Counted from the first letter of the stretch, positions 1 through 9,581 are shown. The stretch: 64,000 bases of DNA from Gracilibacillus sp. YIM 98692 (GCF_010993965.1 NZ_WIXM01000008.1:1-64000); one strand, 5' to 3'. Notes: generated from the letters alone by a model not told the origin. Numbers and translations: made by a program.

Positions 1-185
1 TTCTTTTTCACTCAAAACAGCACAGTTTTTCAGTGGCCTCGAAGAGCAGCTTCCGAAGACCCCACAGCGAACAGGTTTCGTGAGCGAGGAGGGCTGAGGT
101 GCTGCCCCCGGAAAGCGAGTATTTTTTCACAGCGTCGGATTAAGCACTCATCGTGAAACGAGTTTTCAAAAGTTATGTCGTAGTT
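1..185 (-). repeat. Noncoding palindromic repeat, copy A (cut by window edge)
   Basis: Read on the minus strand, this stretch matches the left part of the elements at 24194-24577 and 20000-20455. It shares the 'actcgtttcacgatgagtg' block (rc of 144-162), then a 'ctcgctttccg' block and 'cagccctcctc', then a GGGGTCTTC block. The outer end near 180-185 reads as the imperfect AACTGC-like terminus (here AACTAC). The GC content is visibly higher than in the flanking genes. It is short-palindrome rich and has no credible gene; small open frames here are chance. The left limit is not visible. The function is unknown; it is probably a nonautonomous mobile or structural repeat. Confidence 0.7.
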
Positions 186-263
186 TATGGATATTATGCA
201 ATGCTGTTTATTGTAATTGGCAGCCATCTTTTAGAAAACAGACTTTCTGAAATAAACAAAAAA

Positions 264-290
264 AGAACCATAGAACAATTCTATGGTTCT
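264..290 (-). terminator. Rho-independent terminator after the SGNH esterase gene
   Basis: A perfect 12-bp inverted repeat (arms 264-275 and 279-290) is followed on the minus strand by a run of seven T residues. It lies 19 bp past the stop codon of the SGNH hydrolase gene and marks the end of the GH66-GH42-esterase transcript. Confidence 0.9.
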
Positions 291-309
291 CTCCCTGTAT
301 AACTGATCT

Positions 310-963
310 TTATTTTGTCCAATCAAAGCCTACTTTATTTAAAAAGGCTTTGGCTAAGATCGTGTGCCCTGTTGCATTAGGATGTACACGGTCCCAGGCA
401 ATCGCTGCTGCATATAAGTTTTCCTGGACTTGATTAAAGGCAGCTTGTGTATCAATAAATAGACAATCTTCTTTTTGTGCTACACTTTCTACAACCTTCC
501 CATACTGATCCATTTTATTGCGCATCAAATCGTTCTCATTTGTTTCAATATAGTATGGAGTCATTAAAACGATCTCTTCCACTTGTTGTTTGGTTTCTTT
601 TACTAATTGTGTCAGTGTTTCTTCATATTCATCAATATATACATGCCTCTCCTTAATAAAAGGAGAATCAAATTGACGCCAAACATCATTGATACCAATC
701 ATAATGCTTAGCCAATCCGGATTTTGGCTGATGACATCTTCTCCCCATCTTGCTTTTAAGTCACGAACAGTATTTCCTGATATGCCTTTGTTGACTACTC
801 GAATCCCTAACTCAGGATAAGTGGCTTGCAAAAAAGCATCCACAATCGAAACATAGCCAGTTCCTAATGCTTGAAATAGCCCTTCTCCTTCTGGTTTTGC
901 ACGGTCACAATCTGTAACAGAATCTCCAATAAATAATAATTTTCGATTTTCCCTTAGTCTCAT
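310..963 (-). CDS. SGNH/GDSL-type esterase
   Basis: This is a cytoplasmic SGNH-fold hydrolase of 217 residues, with no signal peptide. Block I is GDSVTD with nucleophile Ser15, the glycine of the oxyanion hole is in the KGISGNT block, block III is GIND (Asn92), and block V is DRVHP (Asp191 and His194). The family removes acetyl or other acyl groups from sugars or lipids. Beside GH42 and GH66 genes a carbohydrate de-acylase is the natural guess, but the substrate is inferred. The ATG at 963 is preferred because GGAGGAG lies 6 bases upstream of it; a GTG at 978 in the same frame overlaps that ribosome-binding site. It is the last gene of the operon, 21 bp after the GH42 gene, and is followed by a strong terminator. 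Confidence 0.88.
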   Translation of the reverse strand: MRLRENRKLLFIGDSVTDCDRAKPEGEGLFQALGTGYVSIVDAFLQATYPELGIRVVNKGISGNTVRDLKARWGEDVISQNPDWLSIMIGINDVWRQFDSPFIKERHVYIDEYEETLTQLVKETKQQVEEIVLMTPYYIETNENDLMRNKMDQYGKVVESVAQKEDCLFIDTQAAFNQVQENLYAAAIAWDRVHPNATGHTILAKAFLNKVGFDWTK

Positions 964-984
964 CACTTTCTCCTCCACACGTAG

Positions 985-3018
985 TTAATTCATTTCTTTT
1001 AAAATGAGCACATCTTTACTTTTTATTTGAGCTGTTCCGTTGTATGTTTCATTTGTAATCTGATCAACCATAACGGTTTCTCCTAATTCAAAGCTTGATG
1101 TCTCCGTATTATGATTCATCACAAATAGATATTTTTCCCCGAATTTTTCACGAGCTATTACTTCCACCCCTTTTGCTGACACGAACTCACCTTTTATACC
1201 TTTATCAGCAGTAATTGTTTCCACAAAATCCTGAACAAAAGGTTGATCGGGACTGGAAGCAACGTAGTAAGCATTGCCTTCTCCATATGCATTTTTGGTC
1301 AATACTGGCATGCCTTGATAAAAATCAGATCCATATGTTGCTAACACTTCTGCACCTTCTGCATGAATTAAATCAAACAAGATATTACACTTATATTCAC
1401 CATTTAAAGAACCATAAGCGTTTTCAAATTTGATTTCATTGTAATGAGAAGGGTGTAACGCATCGATTTCCTCTGCCCATATGCCAACTAAGTCCCGCAA
1501 TTCTCCAGGATATCCTCCTAAAGTAACAAGGTCCCGCTCATCAACGATACCGCTAAAAAAGGTAGTGACAAAAGTACCGCCATTTTTTACAAACTGCTTT
1601 AATCGATCTGCATAGCCTTCCTTCACCATATAGAGAACAGGTGCAACGACAATATCATATTGGCTTAAATCTTCATCCACACTAATCATATCAACAGGAA
1701 TGTTCTTCTGATAAAAAGCATCGTAATATTTGTGTACTTCCTTCACATAATCTAAAGAGATCGAAGGTCCACTTGATAATTGGATCGCCCATCGGTTTTC
1801 CCAATCAAAGACAATCCCCACCTTCGCCTTAACGCGACTATCGAGAACTTGATCACCAAGAGAAGCTAATTCCTTACCAAGCTGGGCACATTCTTGAAAT
1901 ACTCTCGTATGCTCATGCCCAACGTGCTCAATCACTGCACCATGATATTTTTCTGTAGCACCTCTAGAACGACGCAGCTGAAAAAACATCACCGTATCAG
2001 CTCCATGCGCTACGGCTTGATAACTCCATAATCGCATCACACCAGGTCGTTTCAAGGCATTATATGGCTGCCAATTTTGCTGGCTCGGTGTTTGCTCCAT
2101 TAACATAAACGGTTGCCCACTTTTCAATCCTCGCATCAGATCATGGGTCATGGCTGTCATACTTACCGGAGTGTCAATCGATGGGTAGTTATCCCATGAA
2201 ACAACATCCATTTCCTTTCCCCATTTAAAATAATCCAGTTCTGGATAAAGCCCCATTAAATTGGTCGTTACCGGAATATCAGGTGTGTGATGTTTTAACG
2301 CATCACGTTCTAACTTAAAGACATCCAGTAAACTATCGGATTGAAATCTTCGATAATCTAACGAAATCCCTTGAAAATTTGTATTTTGACCGTTTTTCCA
2401 TTCCTCACTTAAACCATTCGGAGCTACAATCTCATCCCATTCATAGAAAGTATGTCCCCAGAACCTGGTATTCCAAGCTTCATTAACAGCCTCTAATGAA
2501 CCATACCTATCTTTTAACCAGACACGAAACGCCTTTTGACAGTTTTCACAATAGCAATAACCTCCATATTCATTCGAAACATGCCAAATTAGGACTGCAG
2601 GATGATTTTTATAACGCTCCCCTAACTGTTGTGCCATCCGCTCTGCATATGTTCGATACGTTGGACTATTCGGACAAGAGTTATGTCGTCCGCCAAACTG
2701 TCGTTTTCTACCATCAAATGTAACACGACGAACATCAGGGTATCGCTTTGCCATCCATGCGGGATGTGCTGCCGTACTTGTAGCTAGACAAATATAGATA
2801 CCGTCTTGATATAAACGTTCAATCGTCGCATCTAACCATTCAAAATTATATGTATTTTCACTCGGCTGATTCAAAGCCCAAGAGAAAACATTAATAGTTG
2901 CTACGTCAATCCCTGCTAGCTTAAACATCCGAATATCTTCGGACCATTCCTTTTCTCCCCATTGTTCTGGATTATAATCGCCTCCATACCAAATCTTAGG
3001 TAAGCTTTTGTGTATCAT
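985..3018 (-). CDS. GH42 beta-galactosidase (or alpha-L-arabinopyranosidase)
   Basis: This is a 677-residue glycoside hydrolase family 42 enzyme, cytoplasmic. The TIM-barrel start WYGGDYNPEQW is typical. The acid/base is Glu150 in HVSNEYGG and the nucleophile is Glu308 in MLMEQTPSQ. Four cysteines of the GH42 zinc site are present: Cys115 (HNSCPN) and Cys155, Cys157 and Cys160 (YCYCENC). The beta-galactosidase trimerisation domain and a C-terminal small domain fill the rest, giving the full family length. The start has AGGAGG 8 bases upstream. It releases terminal beta-galactose from imported oligosaccharides; some GH42 enzymes prefer alpha-L-arabinopyranosides. In this operon it sits with two GH66 genes, so the natural substrate may be a branched or mixed oligosaccharide. 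A 14-bp perfect inverted repeat lies just upstream. Confidence 0.95.
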   Translation of the reverse strand: MIHKSLPKIWYGGDYNPEQWGEKEWSEDIRMFKLAGIDVATINVFSWALNQPSENTYNFEWLDATIERLYQDGIYICLATSTAAHPAWMAKRYPDVRRVTFDGRKRQFGGRHNSCPNSPTYRTYAERMAQQLGERYKNHPAVLIWHVSNEYGGYCYCENCQKAFRVWLKDRYGSLEAVNEAWNTRFWGHTFYEWDEIVAPNGLSEEWKNGQNTNFQGISLDYRRFQSDSLLDVFKLERDALKHHTPDIPVTTNLMGLYPELDYFKWGKEMDVVSWDNYPSIDTPVSMTAMTHDLMRGLKSGQPFMLMEQTPSQQNWQPYNALKRPGVMRLWSYQAVAHGADTVMFFQLRRSRGATEKYHGAVIEHVGHEHTRVFQECAQLGKELASLGDQVLDSRVKAKVGIVFDWENRWAIQLSSGPSISLDYVKEVHKYYDAFYQKNIPVDMISVDEDLSQYDIVVAPVLYMVKEGYADRLKQFVKNGGTFVTTFFSGIVDERDLVTLGGYPGELRDLVGIWAEEIDALHPSHYNEIKFENAYGSLNGEYKCNILFDLIHAEGAEVLATYGSDFYQGMPVLTKNAYGEGNAYYVASSPDQPFVQDFVETITADKGIKGEFVSAKGVEVIAREKFGEKYLFVMNHNTETSSFELGETVMVDQITNETYNGTAQIKSKDVLILKEMN

Positions 3019-3038
3019 GTAAGAGTCCTCCTAACTAT

Positions 3039-3073
3039 AAATAGCGAATACTATATAAAAGTATTCGCTATTT
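3039..3073. promoter_or_regulatory. 14-bp perfect inverted repeat upstream of the GH42 gene
   Basis: Arms 3039-3052 and 3060-3073 pair perfectly around a 7-nt loop, 10 bp upstream of the GH42 ribosome-binding site. On the minus strand the 3' side is not a clean T run, so it is a poor terminator. It may be an operator, or an RNA hairpin that processes or uncouples the GH66 and GH42 parts of the transcript. Confidence 0.6.
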
Positions 3074-3188
3074 TGGGACAAAATCCTCTTTATTCAGATA
3101 GAAAAAACATTTTCTCTGTTTATTCTGGAAATTGTCTGGTTACAACGTGACTTCTGTGACTCCTATGCAATTTTTGTAGTTAGGTAAG

Positions 3189-5783
3189 CTATTCTAATTT
3201 AAGGTGATCTAAATTAATAGCGGCCTGATTATTCCCTGTATACCATAAAACAACGGTATGATACCCATCCGTAAGATCAACAGGTAGACCCGCATAGGCC
3301 CATTGATCCCATCCGCCAGTGTTTGTAAATGAAATGGTGCCTGCGTATTCTCCGTCTAAAAATACATCTCTTGTTGCATCACTTCCTCCATTACTATATT
3401 TAAACTTTAATGTATTACTTCCTATTTGCGCCTCTGCGACAACAAATGAAACACCATCGTTCTCTTCAGCAAATTGATCCACAAACCCATTTCCCGTATA
3501 ACCTGAATGATTATTATTAACATTCACATTCGTTAAGAGTTCTTCTTCTGCTTCATACACATGATAACCAGGCTCATCAAAAGTACGTTTCATATAAATC
3601 ATGTCCCAATACTTAAGGGATGGAACAGTAAATGATACATACTTACCGTTTTCATCTCTTCCTGTTGTAAAAGAAATTTCTTCCGTTTTTCCTCCATAAA
3701 TATCAGGTGATGCCAAATAAACATTGTGTATTGTTTCCTGGTCACCTATATATACTTTTGTATCTAGATTCTGTTTTAATGCTGGCTCATTTTTACTATA
3801 TCTCCATTCTGTCTCATTATTATTTGTCAAGTTAATTAAATGGACCATATTATAATCTGTTGTGCGCTTTAGGCTGTACCAAATCGTATCTTCTTTAGCA
3901 TCACCACTGATGTCTTCTCCAGCTATATCGATAAATTGTTCCCCTGTGTCATTTGGAATTACCTCTGGATCAAAAAGTAAATTTTCATATGCGGTAATAA
4001 AATTATAATGATGTTTCATAGCTTCTTTTAAAGAGGATCTCATTTGTTTATTGTGGTTTGGAAAATATGGATGACCAAGCATTTGATCTCCTTCACCCAT
4101 TTCAATATGAAAGGCTCCGCTAGAGGCCATTGCAGCATTAGCCAAACGAACGGCTTCTTCATCAAACGTTCCAAGTGTTAAGCTATCCAAATTTATATAA
4201 CCTTCATCCTCTTCATCTACTTGAATACGAACAGTATGTGATCCTGAATCCAGCTCCACAACGGAATATGCTCCTAAATTCCATTTATCCCAACTTCCAT
4301 GACTTATGTGCTCCAATTGTTCCACTTCATTCCCATCAACATAAACACTTCGCGTTGCAGGAGATCCTGTATCGTTAGCATATCGAAAAACTAAACTGTA
4401 TTTCCCGTTTTCTGGGACTGAAATATTAAATTCAACGGCATCACCCGTTTCACCGAACTGATCAACAAACCCGCTTCCCGTATAATTAGAATGGTTGTCA
4501 TTTGTTCCTACATTTGTTAAAGTTGCATCTTCTGCTTCATATCGATCGCCCGGGTTTTCCTCATGATTAAGGTAAGCTGCCAACACCATGGCTTTGCCAC
4601 CGTTTTCTTTACGAGCATGCGTAACATAATCTGCTAAATCATAATAAGTCGGAGCATCTTCCCATATCTCACTGTAATCAAAATCTGTATCGGCATTCTG
4701 AAGGACATCATTTGCAGCCCAACCATCTCTAGCGCCATTCACTATATTAAAAGTAACGATTTTATCCCCATAATTATTATTCTCAAGATCTGTTTGTAAG
4801 TTATTAACAAAATTAGAAAATGTGCTTTCTAGATCAACTAAGTTTCCATCATAATCATACACATTATTACGCTCACCCAGTTGATCCAGATGGATACCGT
4901 CAAAACCTGCTGTATTAATAGCATCAAAGTATTCATCATACATATGGCCTTGCCAATCTATATTAGAAGGATCAAATAACCATAAATTCGTATAAGGATC
5001 ATCATCACCGAAATTAAAACCAACTTGACTATCATTATTTTGATCTTCGTAAATACCCCACTCTGGACTCACTGCACGTTGCTCGTAACCCTCATAGGCT
5101 GCATAGCTCATAGTATAAGGCATTGCCGCACCATTTTGATCATGAATGGCGTCAATAAGATTGTTGATTGTATCCCAGTAAATTAGATTACCATCCCAGT
5201 CTTCCCAATAGGAATCTATAGTGCCGTCCGTTCTTTTGATGAGATTATCGTGACGCCACATCCAATCATATAATTGAAATGCGTTCGTATGATAATCTTG
5301 TACCGTTTGTTGGACTCTGCTTCTCACTTCAGCATAAGGTTCTTCCTCTTTATAATAATCCATGAATCCATAACGAGGATATCTCGTCCAATCGGTTGAT
5401 ACATCAACAGCTGTATAACCTTTATCACTACCTGCTGATACTTCTACAAAGTAACCTTTAAAATTTTCTGGTGGGGCTGTCCAAGTGAAGGTGGCCGTTG
5501 TTTCTGATTCTGCATTCACTGTTACTGTGGTGTAGTCTGAATAAACTTCGCTCTCCAAGTGATTGATCAAAAGGTGAATTTCACCTGTCCAATCTGATGA
5601 TCCATTGTTTTGTAATTCCACTGTAATATTCACCGGACTACCTGGATCATACATTGCATTGTCGGTATACACACGCTGGATGAAATCATCAGAATTTGCC
5701 TTTACCTGCTGTACTGGCTGAACATCTAAAAGAATGGGATGAATCAAAATGACAATTAGTAAACTCATTAACAGCTTTTTCAC
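3189..5783 (-). CDS. Secreted GH66 enzyme: cycloisomaltooligosaccharide glucanotransferase-like / dextranase
   Basis: This 864-residue exported protein acts on alpha-1,6-glucan. Residues 1-29 are a signal peptide (KK, hydrophobic run, ending VKA). An immunoglobulin-like domain follows (about 35-130), then a GH66 barrel with nucleophile Asp300 (GIHLDQLG) and acid/base Glu372 (YSEIWED). A CBM35-like module (about 413-540, opening YEAEDATLTNVG) is inserted inside the catalytic region, and a second CBM35-like module closes the protein (about 735-864, opening YEAEEELLTNVN). The inserted CBM35 is the hallmark of CITases and dextranases with CITase side activity, as opposed to plain dextranases. It therefore probably cuts dextran and cyclises the products outside the cell. 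There is no sortase or S-layer anchor. The ribosome-binding site is AAAGGAGG. A good cre lies about 85 bp upstream, predicting catabolite repression. CITase versus dextranase is not decidable by eye. Confidence 0.9.
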   Translation of the reverse strand: MKKLLMSLLIVILIHPILLDVQPVQQVKANSDDFIQRVYTDNAMYDPGSPVNITVELQNNGSSDWTGEIHLLINHLESEVYSDYTTVTVNAESETTATFTWTAPPENFKGYFVEVSAGSDKGYTAVDVSTDWTRYPRYGFMDYYKEEEPYAEVRSRVQQTVQDYHTNAFQLYDWMWRHDNLIKRTDGTIDSYWEDWDGNLIYWDTINNLIDAIHDQNGAAMPYTMSYAAYEGYEQRAVSPEWGIYEDQNNDSQVGFNFGDDDPYTNLWLFDPSNIDWQGHMYDEYFDAINTAGFDGIHLDQLGERNNVYDYDGNLVDLESTFSNFVNNLQTDLENNNYGDKIVTFNIVNGARDGWAANDVLQNADTDFDYSEIWEDAPTYYDLADYVTHARKENGGKAMVLAAYLNHEENPGDRYEAEDATLTNVGTNDNHSNYTGSGFVDQFGETGDAVEFNISVPENGKYSLVFRYANDTGSPATRSVYVDGNEVEQLEHISHGSWDKWNLGAYSVVELDSGSHTVRIQVDEEDEGYINLDSLTLGTFDEEAVRLANAAMASSGAFHIEMGEGDQMLGHPYFPNHNKQMRSSLKEAMKHHYNFITAYENLLFDPEVIPNDTGEQFIDIAGEDISGDAKEDTIWYSLKRTTDYNMVHLINLTNNNETEWRYSKNEPALKQNLDTKVYIGDQETIHNVYLASPDIYGGKTEEISFTTGRDENGKYVSFTVPSLKYWDMIYMKRTFDEPGYHVYEAEEELLTNVNVNNNHSGYTGNGFVDQFAEENDGVSFVVAEAQIGSNTLKFKYSNGGSDATRDVFLDGEYAGTISFTNTGGWDQWAYAGLPVDLTDGYHTVVLWYTGNNQAAINLDHLKLE

Positions 5784-5867
5784 ATTACTTCCTCCTTTTT
5801 CATTTAATCAGACACTTTATGACAGCAGACAAAAAATGAATGAATCTAGTAAAATCACCCCCTCCAA

Positions 5868-5881
5868 TGAATTCGCTTTCA
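5868..5881. promoter_or_regulatory. cre (CcpA site) upstream of the secreted GH66 gene
   Basis: TGAATTCGCTTTCA matches 13 of 14 positions of TGWAANCGNTNWCA. It lies in the 153-bp gap between the two GH66 genes, about 85 bp before the start of the secreted one. This suggests an own, glucose-repressed promoter there. Confidence 0.6.
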
Positions 5882-5900
5882 TTTTAGTGCAAAGTTTTAA

Positions 5901-5923
5901 AGGGGCATTATTCCATAGCCCCT
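5901..5923 (-). terminator. Weak terminator-like hairpin after the intracellular GH66 gene
   Basis: AGGGGC (5901-5906) pairs with GCCCCT (5918-5923), with an 11-nt loop, and a short U-rich stretch follows on the minus strand. The stem is only 6 bp, so it is probably leaky and allows partial read-through into the secreted GH66 gene. Confidence 0.5.
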
Positions 5924-5936
5924 ATATAATCAAACA

Positions 5937-7661
5937 TTACGCTTTTACAAAATAAATCATAGACCACACGTCTAAGCTAGGTAATACTACTTCATAAACA
6001 TAGCCATTTGTTCCTCTTACACGTTTTGTCTCGAGTGATTGTGGTGAAATATCTTTCTCATCAGGACTAGCCCAATAAACACCACCAAGCTGTTCATTCA
6101 TTAAGACTTTTGCTGAAATACCTTCTATACGATTTGGACGGGATTCCTTCACTTCATTCCATCCATCGTTATTGAAACCACATAAATTGATGAAATGAAT
6201 GACTAAATACTTATCATTCTCTTTAATTATGGTCCAAACGGTACCAAGATGGCCATGAGGGGCAAATACCACATCCCCACACTCAAACTCATACTCATTA
6301 TCTCGACCTATTTCACTGACATACCCTCCCGTATGGGTGAAGGACAGATCAATAAGCTCTTTGTTATAAAGTAAATCGTGATAACGAACAATAAAATCGT
6401 AATAATGTTTAATTTCTTGTCGAAATGATAGACTCATTTCTCCATAGTTAGGATAGTATCCTTCAGTTAAGACGTTATAGTGTTCTCCAATCAATAGATG
6501 AAAACCCCCGTTTGCAAAAATAGTAGCCATAGTAGTTAAAGCGCCATTTTCAGCTTTAACTTGATCGAATGTTTCACTATTAGGATTAAATGGACCTAAG
6601 TATGCAGCCAAAATGACTTGCTTATAATCCGCATAACTTTTTGCTTCATCCATTAATAATTTTAAATCACGAAAACTATTAATTGGTGACCATACTTCTA
6701 TATACACTAGGTCTTGATCTGACTGAGCAGTTGCATATGTAGGAAAGTTGCTAACATTATTAAAAATCAGACCAGCTTCTTCATTTGCTTGTTTTAATGC
6801 TGTTACCGTTCGATTAATAAATGGAGTAAAACACTCTGATAGATCTACGATTTCTTTCCTACCATCTTTTCTACGTAGTGCTTTTTTCGGAAAACCATAC
6901 TGGTCTAAATGAATCCCATCAAACCCCCATTCTATTACTTGTTTTAATTCAGGTATAATCACATTATTCCAAGGAGAATCTTCTGAGATATCCATAATAT
7001 AAAATGTATCGGCTAGTGTATATGGGAGACCATCATTTTGATATAGTGCCCATTCTTTATGCTCCTCATAGAAGTCTTTTAAACTAGCATACATGGCTCC
7101 ATATGCCATTGTTTTCATTCCTTTTTCATGTGCTAATTTTATTTTCTCTTGCACTACATCAAGTGACAATTCTCTTTCCATTGGATCCGTATACTGCCTT
7201 TTATCAGGATGTAAGAGTTGATCATGTCTATACATCCAATCATAAAATTGAACGACATTAATATGATGGGAATTTAGAAAGTCTATATCATCCGTTTTTC
7301 CTAACTGACCTGGATGAAAGTCAGATAAAAATCCATATCGTGGGGCTTCGCTCCAGTGATTCACTACATCAAAAGCCGTTTGGGCTGTACAAACTAATTC
7401 TTCGGAAGCATTCCAGAGTTCCAGCACAGCTCCATATCCTCCCGGAAGAAGTTTTTTACGTGTTAAAACAATTTCTTCTACATTATTCTCTGACAGATTC
7501 ATTTCTTGTTCCTCAATTAGTTCATGTAAGTAATAAATTCTTAATTTAGCTAAAACTTGTTGATGATGCCTTCTTACTTTTATTAAAAATGAAATCCTAT
7601 CTTCAAACGAAAATTGAGCCTTAGAAGGGTGAAAATCATCTATTCTAGTTTGAGTAATCAT
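5937..7661 (-). CDS. Intracellular GH66 dextranase-like hydrolase
   Basis: This 574-residue GH66 protein has no signal peptide and no CBM35 insert, so it should act in the cytoplasm. It has an N-terminal beta-sandwich (about 1-100), then the barrel beginning APRYGFLSDF. The nucleophile is Asp253 (GIHLDQYGFPK) and the acid/base is Glu322 (VYIEVWSP). The start follows AAAGGATGATG, 15 bp after the permease stop, so it is co-transcribed with the importer. The pairing of a secreted CITase-type GH66, an ABC importer and a second, intracellular GH66 fits a scheme in which alpha-1,6-glucans or cyclic isomaltooligosaccharides are taken up whole and opened inside. This job is inferred from context. The family call is firm; the exact bond and product size are not. 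Confidence 0.9.
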   Translation of the reverse strand: MITQTRIDDFHPSKAQFSFEDRISFLIKVRRHHQQVLAKLRIYYLHELIEEQEMNLSENNVEEIVLTRKKLLPGGYGAVLELWNASEELVCTAQTAFDVVNHWSEAPRYGFLSDFHPGQLGKTDDIDFLNSHHINVVQFYDWMYRHDQLLHPDKRQYTDPMERELSLDVVQEKIKLAHEKGMKTMAYGAMYASLKDFYEEHKEWALYQNDGLPYTLADTFYIMDISEDSPWNNVIIPELKQVIEWGFDGIHLDQYGFPKKALRRKDGRKEIVDLSECFTPFINRTVTALKQANEEAGLIFNNVSNFPTYATAQSDQDLVYIEVWSPINSFRDLKLLMDEAKSYADYKQVILAAYLGPFNPNSETFDQVKAENGALTTMATIFANGGFHLLIGEHYNVLTEGYYPNYGEMSLSFRQEIKHYYDFIVRYHDLLYNKELIDLSFTHTGGYVSEIGRDNEYEFECGDVVFAPHGHLGTVWTIIKENDKYLVIHFINLCGFNNDGWNEVKESRPNRIEGISAKVLMNEQLGGVYWASPDEKDISPQSLETKRVRGTNGYVYEVVLPSLDVWSMIYFVKA

Positions 7662-7676
7662 TTATCATCATCCTTT

Positions 7677-8501
7677 CTAGCCTTTTATGGCACCAGTCGT
7701 AATCCCTTTAACAAATGACTTTTGGAAAAATAAAAACAACAACACAGCAGGCAATAAACCGATCATAGAAGCGGCAGCCATTAAATTCCAATCGGCTCCA
7801 TATTTTTGAAAAAATGCACTTACCGCTAACGGAATAGTACGGACGGAAGAATCCTGTAAGAAGAAAATAGCCTGGTCATAGTTGTTCCAAATACGCATAC
7901 CAGCTAAGATCACGACGGACGAGTTTACCGGTTTCAGGAAATGAAAGGTGACTCTCCAAAACGCAGTGAAATGAGTACATCCATCGATAATAGCAGACTC
8001 TTCAATCTCTTTAGGGATGGATTTAATAAAACTTGTGTAAAGAAATACCGCAAAAGGCAGCATTGTTGAAGTTTGCAGTAATGTCATCGCCCAACGGCTA
8101 TTGATACCACCTATATCTTTCATTAACGTATATAAAGGTACTGTTACAATAATTGCCGGAATCATCATGCACAGAAGCAATACAATAAAAACAGTACGGT
8201 TAAAAACATTTGGAAAACGTGCAATAGAATACCCTGCTGCACTCGCCAACAAAACTAGTAATACTAAAGCACCGACCGTAATAACAATAGAATTGAAAAT
8301 GGATAAGCCGATATTTGATTGTTTCCATGCTTCCATATAATTATAAAACTGCCAATCCGGAAGCAAATTCATGCTTTCAAAGTAGGAGCGTGATGGTGAA
8401 TTAACAGATAAATAAAATAAAATATAAAACGGAACAATAGAGATAGCGACCATGACTCCATACACGATATATTTAATGGCTAATATAGATACTTTTTTCA
8501 T
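7677..8501 (-). CDS. Carbohydrate ABC transporter permease (MalG/LacG type)
   Basis: This is a 274-residue inner-membrane permease of the CUT1 sugar importer family, with six predicted membrane helices. The EAA loop motif, which contacts the ATPase, is at EIEESAIIDGCTHFTAFWRV. The C-terminal end, VKGITTGAIKG, is typical of MalG-like subunits. It pairs with the permease encoded 9 bp upstream and the binding lipoprotein at 9582-10913. No ATPase gene is encoded in the operon; in Bacillaceae such importers commonly share an MsmX-type ATPase, so one elsewhere in the genome is inferred. The substrate is probably an alpha-1,6-gluco-oligosaccharide, from the adjacent GH66 genes. Confidence 0.94.
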   Translation of the reverse strand: MKKVSILAIKYIVYGVMVAISIVPFYILFYLSVNSPSRSYFESMNLLPDWQFYNYMEAWKQSNIGLSIFNSIVITVGALVLLVLLASAAGYSIARFPNVFNRTVFIVLLLCMMIPAIIVTVPLYTLMKDIGGINSRWAMTLLQTSTMLPFAVFLYTSFIKSIPKEIEESAIIDGCTHFTAFWRVTFHFLKPVNSSVVILAGMRIWNNYDQAIFFLQDSSVRTIPLAVSAFFQKYGADWNLMAAASMIGLLPAVLLFLFFQKSFVKGITTGAIKG

Positions 8502-8510
8502 TGTAATCCC

Positions 8511-9395
8511 TCACATTTCCATTTCTTTTGATTTAGTTGCTCTAAGAAATATAAAAACAGGAATAACGATTACCACAAACATTATCAATGCAACAGCCGT
8601 TGAATAACCTGTAAAGCTTCCATACATCATACGCATGATAAAGATACTCATAGACTCCGTTGCATAACCGGGGCCACCTTCCGTCATAGCCATAATGATC
8701 TCAAAAACCGCCAAAGAACCAATAATATTGGTCACCACATTGATTTTGATAGCAGGATATAACATTGGTATGGTGACATAACGAAGTCTTGCCAAGTATC
8801 CAGCGCCGTCAATCTTACTTGCTTCATATAACTCTCCTGGAATCCCTTGCAGACCAGCTAGATAAATAATCATCGTCATCCCCACAAATTGCCAAACATT
8901 AACCATGATAATCACATTAAGTGCTGTGGAACTGTCCGCTAACCAATTTCCGTTTAAAAACCCTAAGTGCATACTTTCTAGTACGTGATACAAAAAGCCT
9001 CGTTGCGGCTGCATAATAAAATACCATATATACCCCATAATTAGAGGGCTGATAACAGCTGGCATATACACTATGGTTCGAATAAAAGTTCTACCTCGAA
9101 TATTTTGGTCAAGAAATAATGCATAAGCTAACCCGAAAATATTTAATAACGGCGCGCTTCCCACTGCAAAATAAATCGTATTCATTAGAGCACCTTTTGC
9201 TCTATCATCATTAAAAAATTCGATAAAATTTTGTAATCCTATAAAATTTGGCTCTGTTACGCCATTGGAATCTGTCATACTTATTCCAATACCTTGTATA
9301 AGTGGGTAAATGAAAAATATACCGTATAACAAAGCAGCGGGAACAGTCATAAATAAATGTAATCGAGTATTTATCCTATTTAATAAACTATACAT
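8511..9395 (-). CDS. Carbohydrate ABC transporter permease (MalF/LacF type)
   Basis: This is a 294-residue permease with six membrane helices, the first at about residues 15-35. The EAA loop is seen at ELYEASKIDGAGYLARLRYV, followed by TIPMLYPAI. It is the MalF-like partner of the next gene. The ribosome-binding site is GGGGGAAG, close to the ATG. Upstream, a 7-bp hairpin (9417-9423 with 9432-9438) and a terminator-like hairpin (9496-9537) separate it from the binding-protein gene. That arrangement usually gives less permease than binding protein. Confidence 0.94.
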   Translation of the reverse strand: MYSLLNRINTRLHLFMTVPAALLYGIFFIYPLIQGIGISMTDSNGVTEPNFIGLQNFIEFFNDDRAKGALMNTIYFAVGSAPLLNIFGLAYALFLDQNIRGRTFIRTIVYMPAVISPLIMGYIWYFIMQPQRGFLYHVLESMHLGFLNGNWLADSSTALNVIIMVNVWQFVGMTMIIYLAGLQGIPGELYEASKIDGAGYLARLRYVTIPMLYPAIKINVVTNIIGSLAVFEIIMAMTEGGPGYATESMSIFIMRMMYGSFTGYSTAVALIMFVVIVIPVFIFLRATKSKEMEM

Positions 9396-9495
9396 ACTCT
9401 ACTTCCCCCTAAAACAAACTTGACCGCCTGCTCAAGTTGTGATGTCGAAGTCTTCGTTTTTCTTTACAACATTACTTATCGTCTAGAAAAAAGCG

Positions 9496-9537
9496 AAAGA
9501 GACCGAAAGATCATCTATCATATTTTACGGCCTCTTT
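9496..9537. terminator. Bidirectional terminator-like hairpin between binding-protein and permease genes
   Basis: A 10-bp stem with one G-U pair (9496-9505 with 9528-9537) and a 22-nt loop has A and T runs on its two sides. It sits 45 bp after the stop codon of the solute-binding protein gene. It probably acts as an attenuator or as a 3' stabiliser of the binding-protein mRNA. A second small hairpin lies at 9417-9438. Confidence 0.65.
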
Positions 9538-9581
9538 TTTTCATTGGGATACGTTACGCTTATCAACCATTTGTCATCCTA

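Noticed and set aside
30-227. A 65-codon frame at the window start
   Set aside because: It covers repeat copy A; composition follows the repeat and nothing supports translation.
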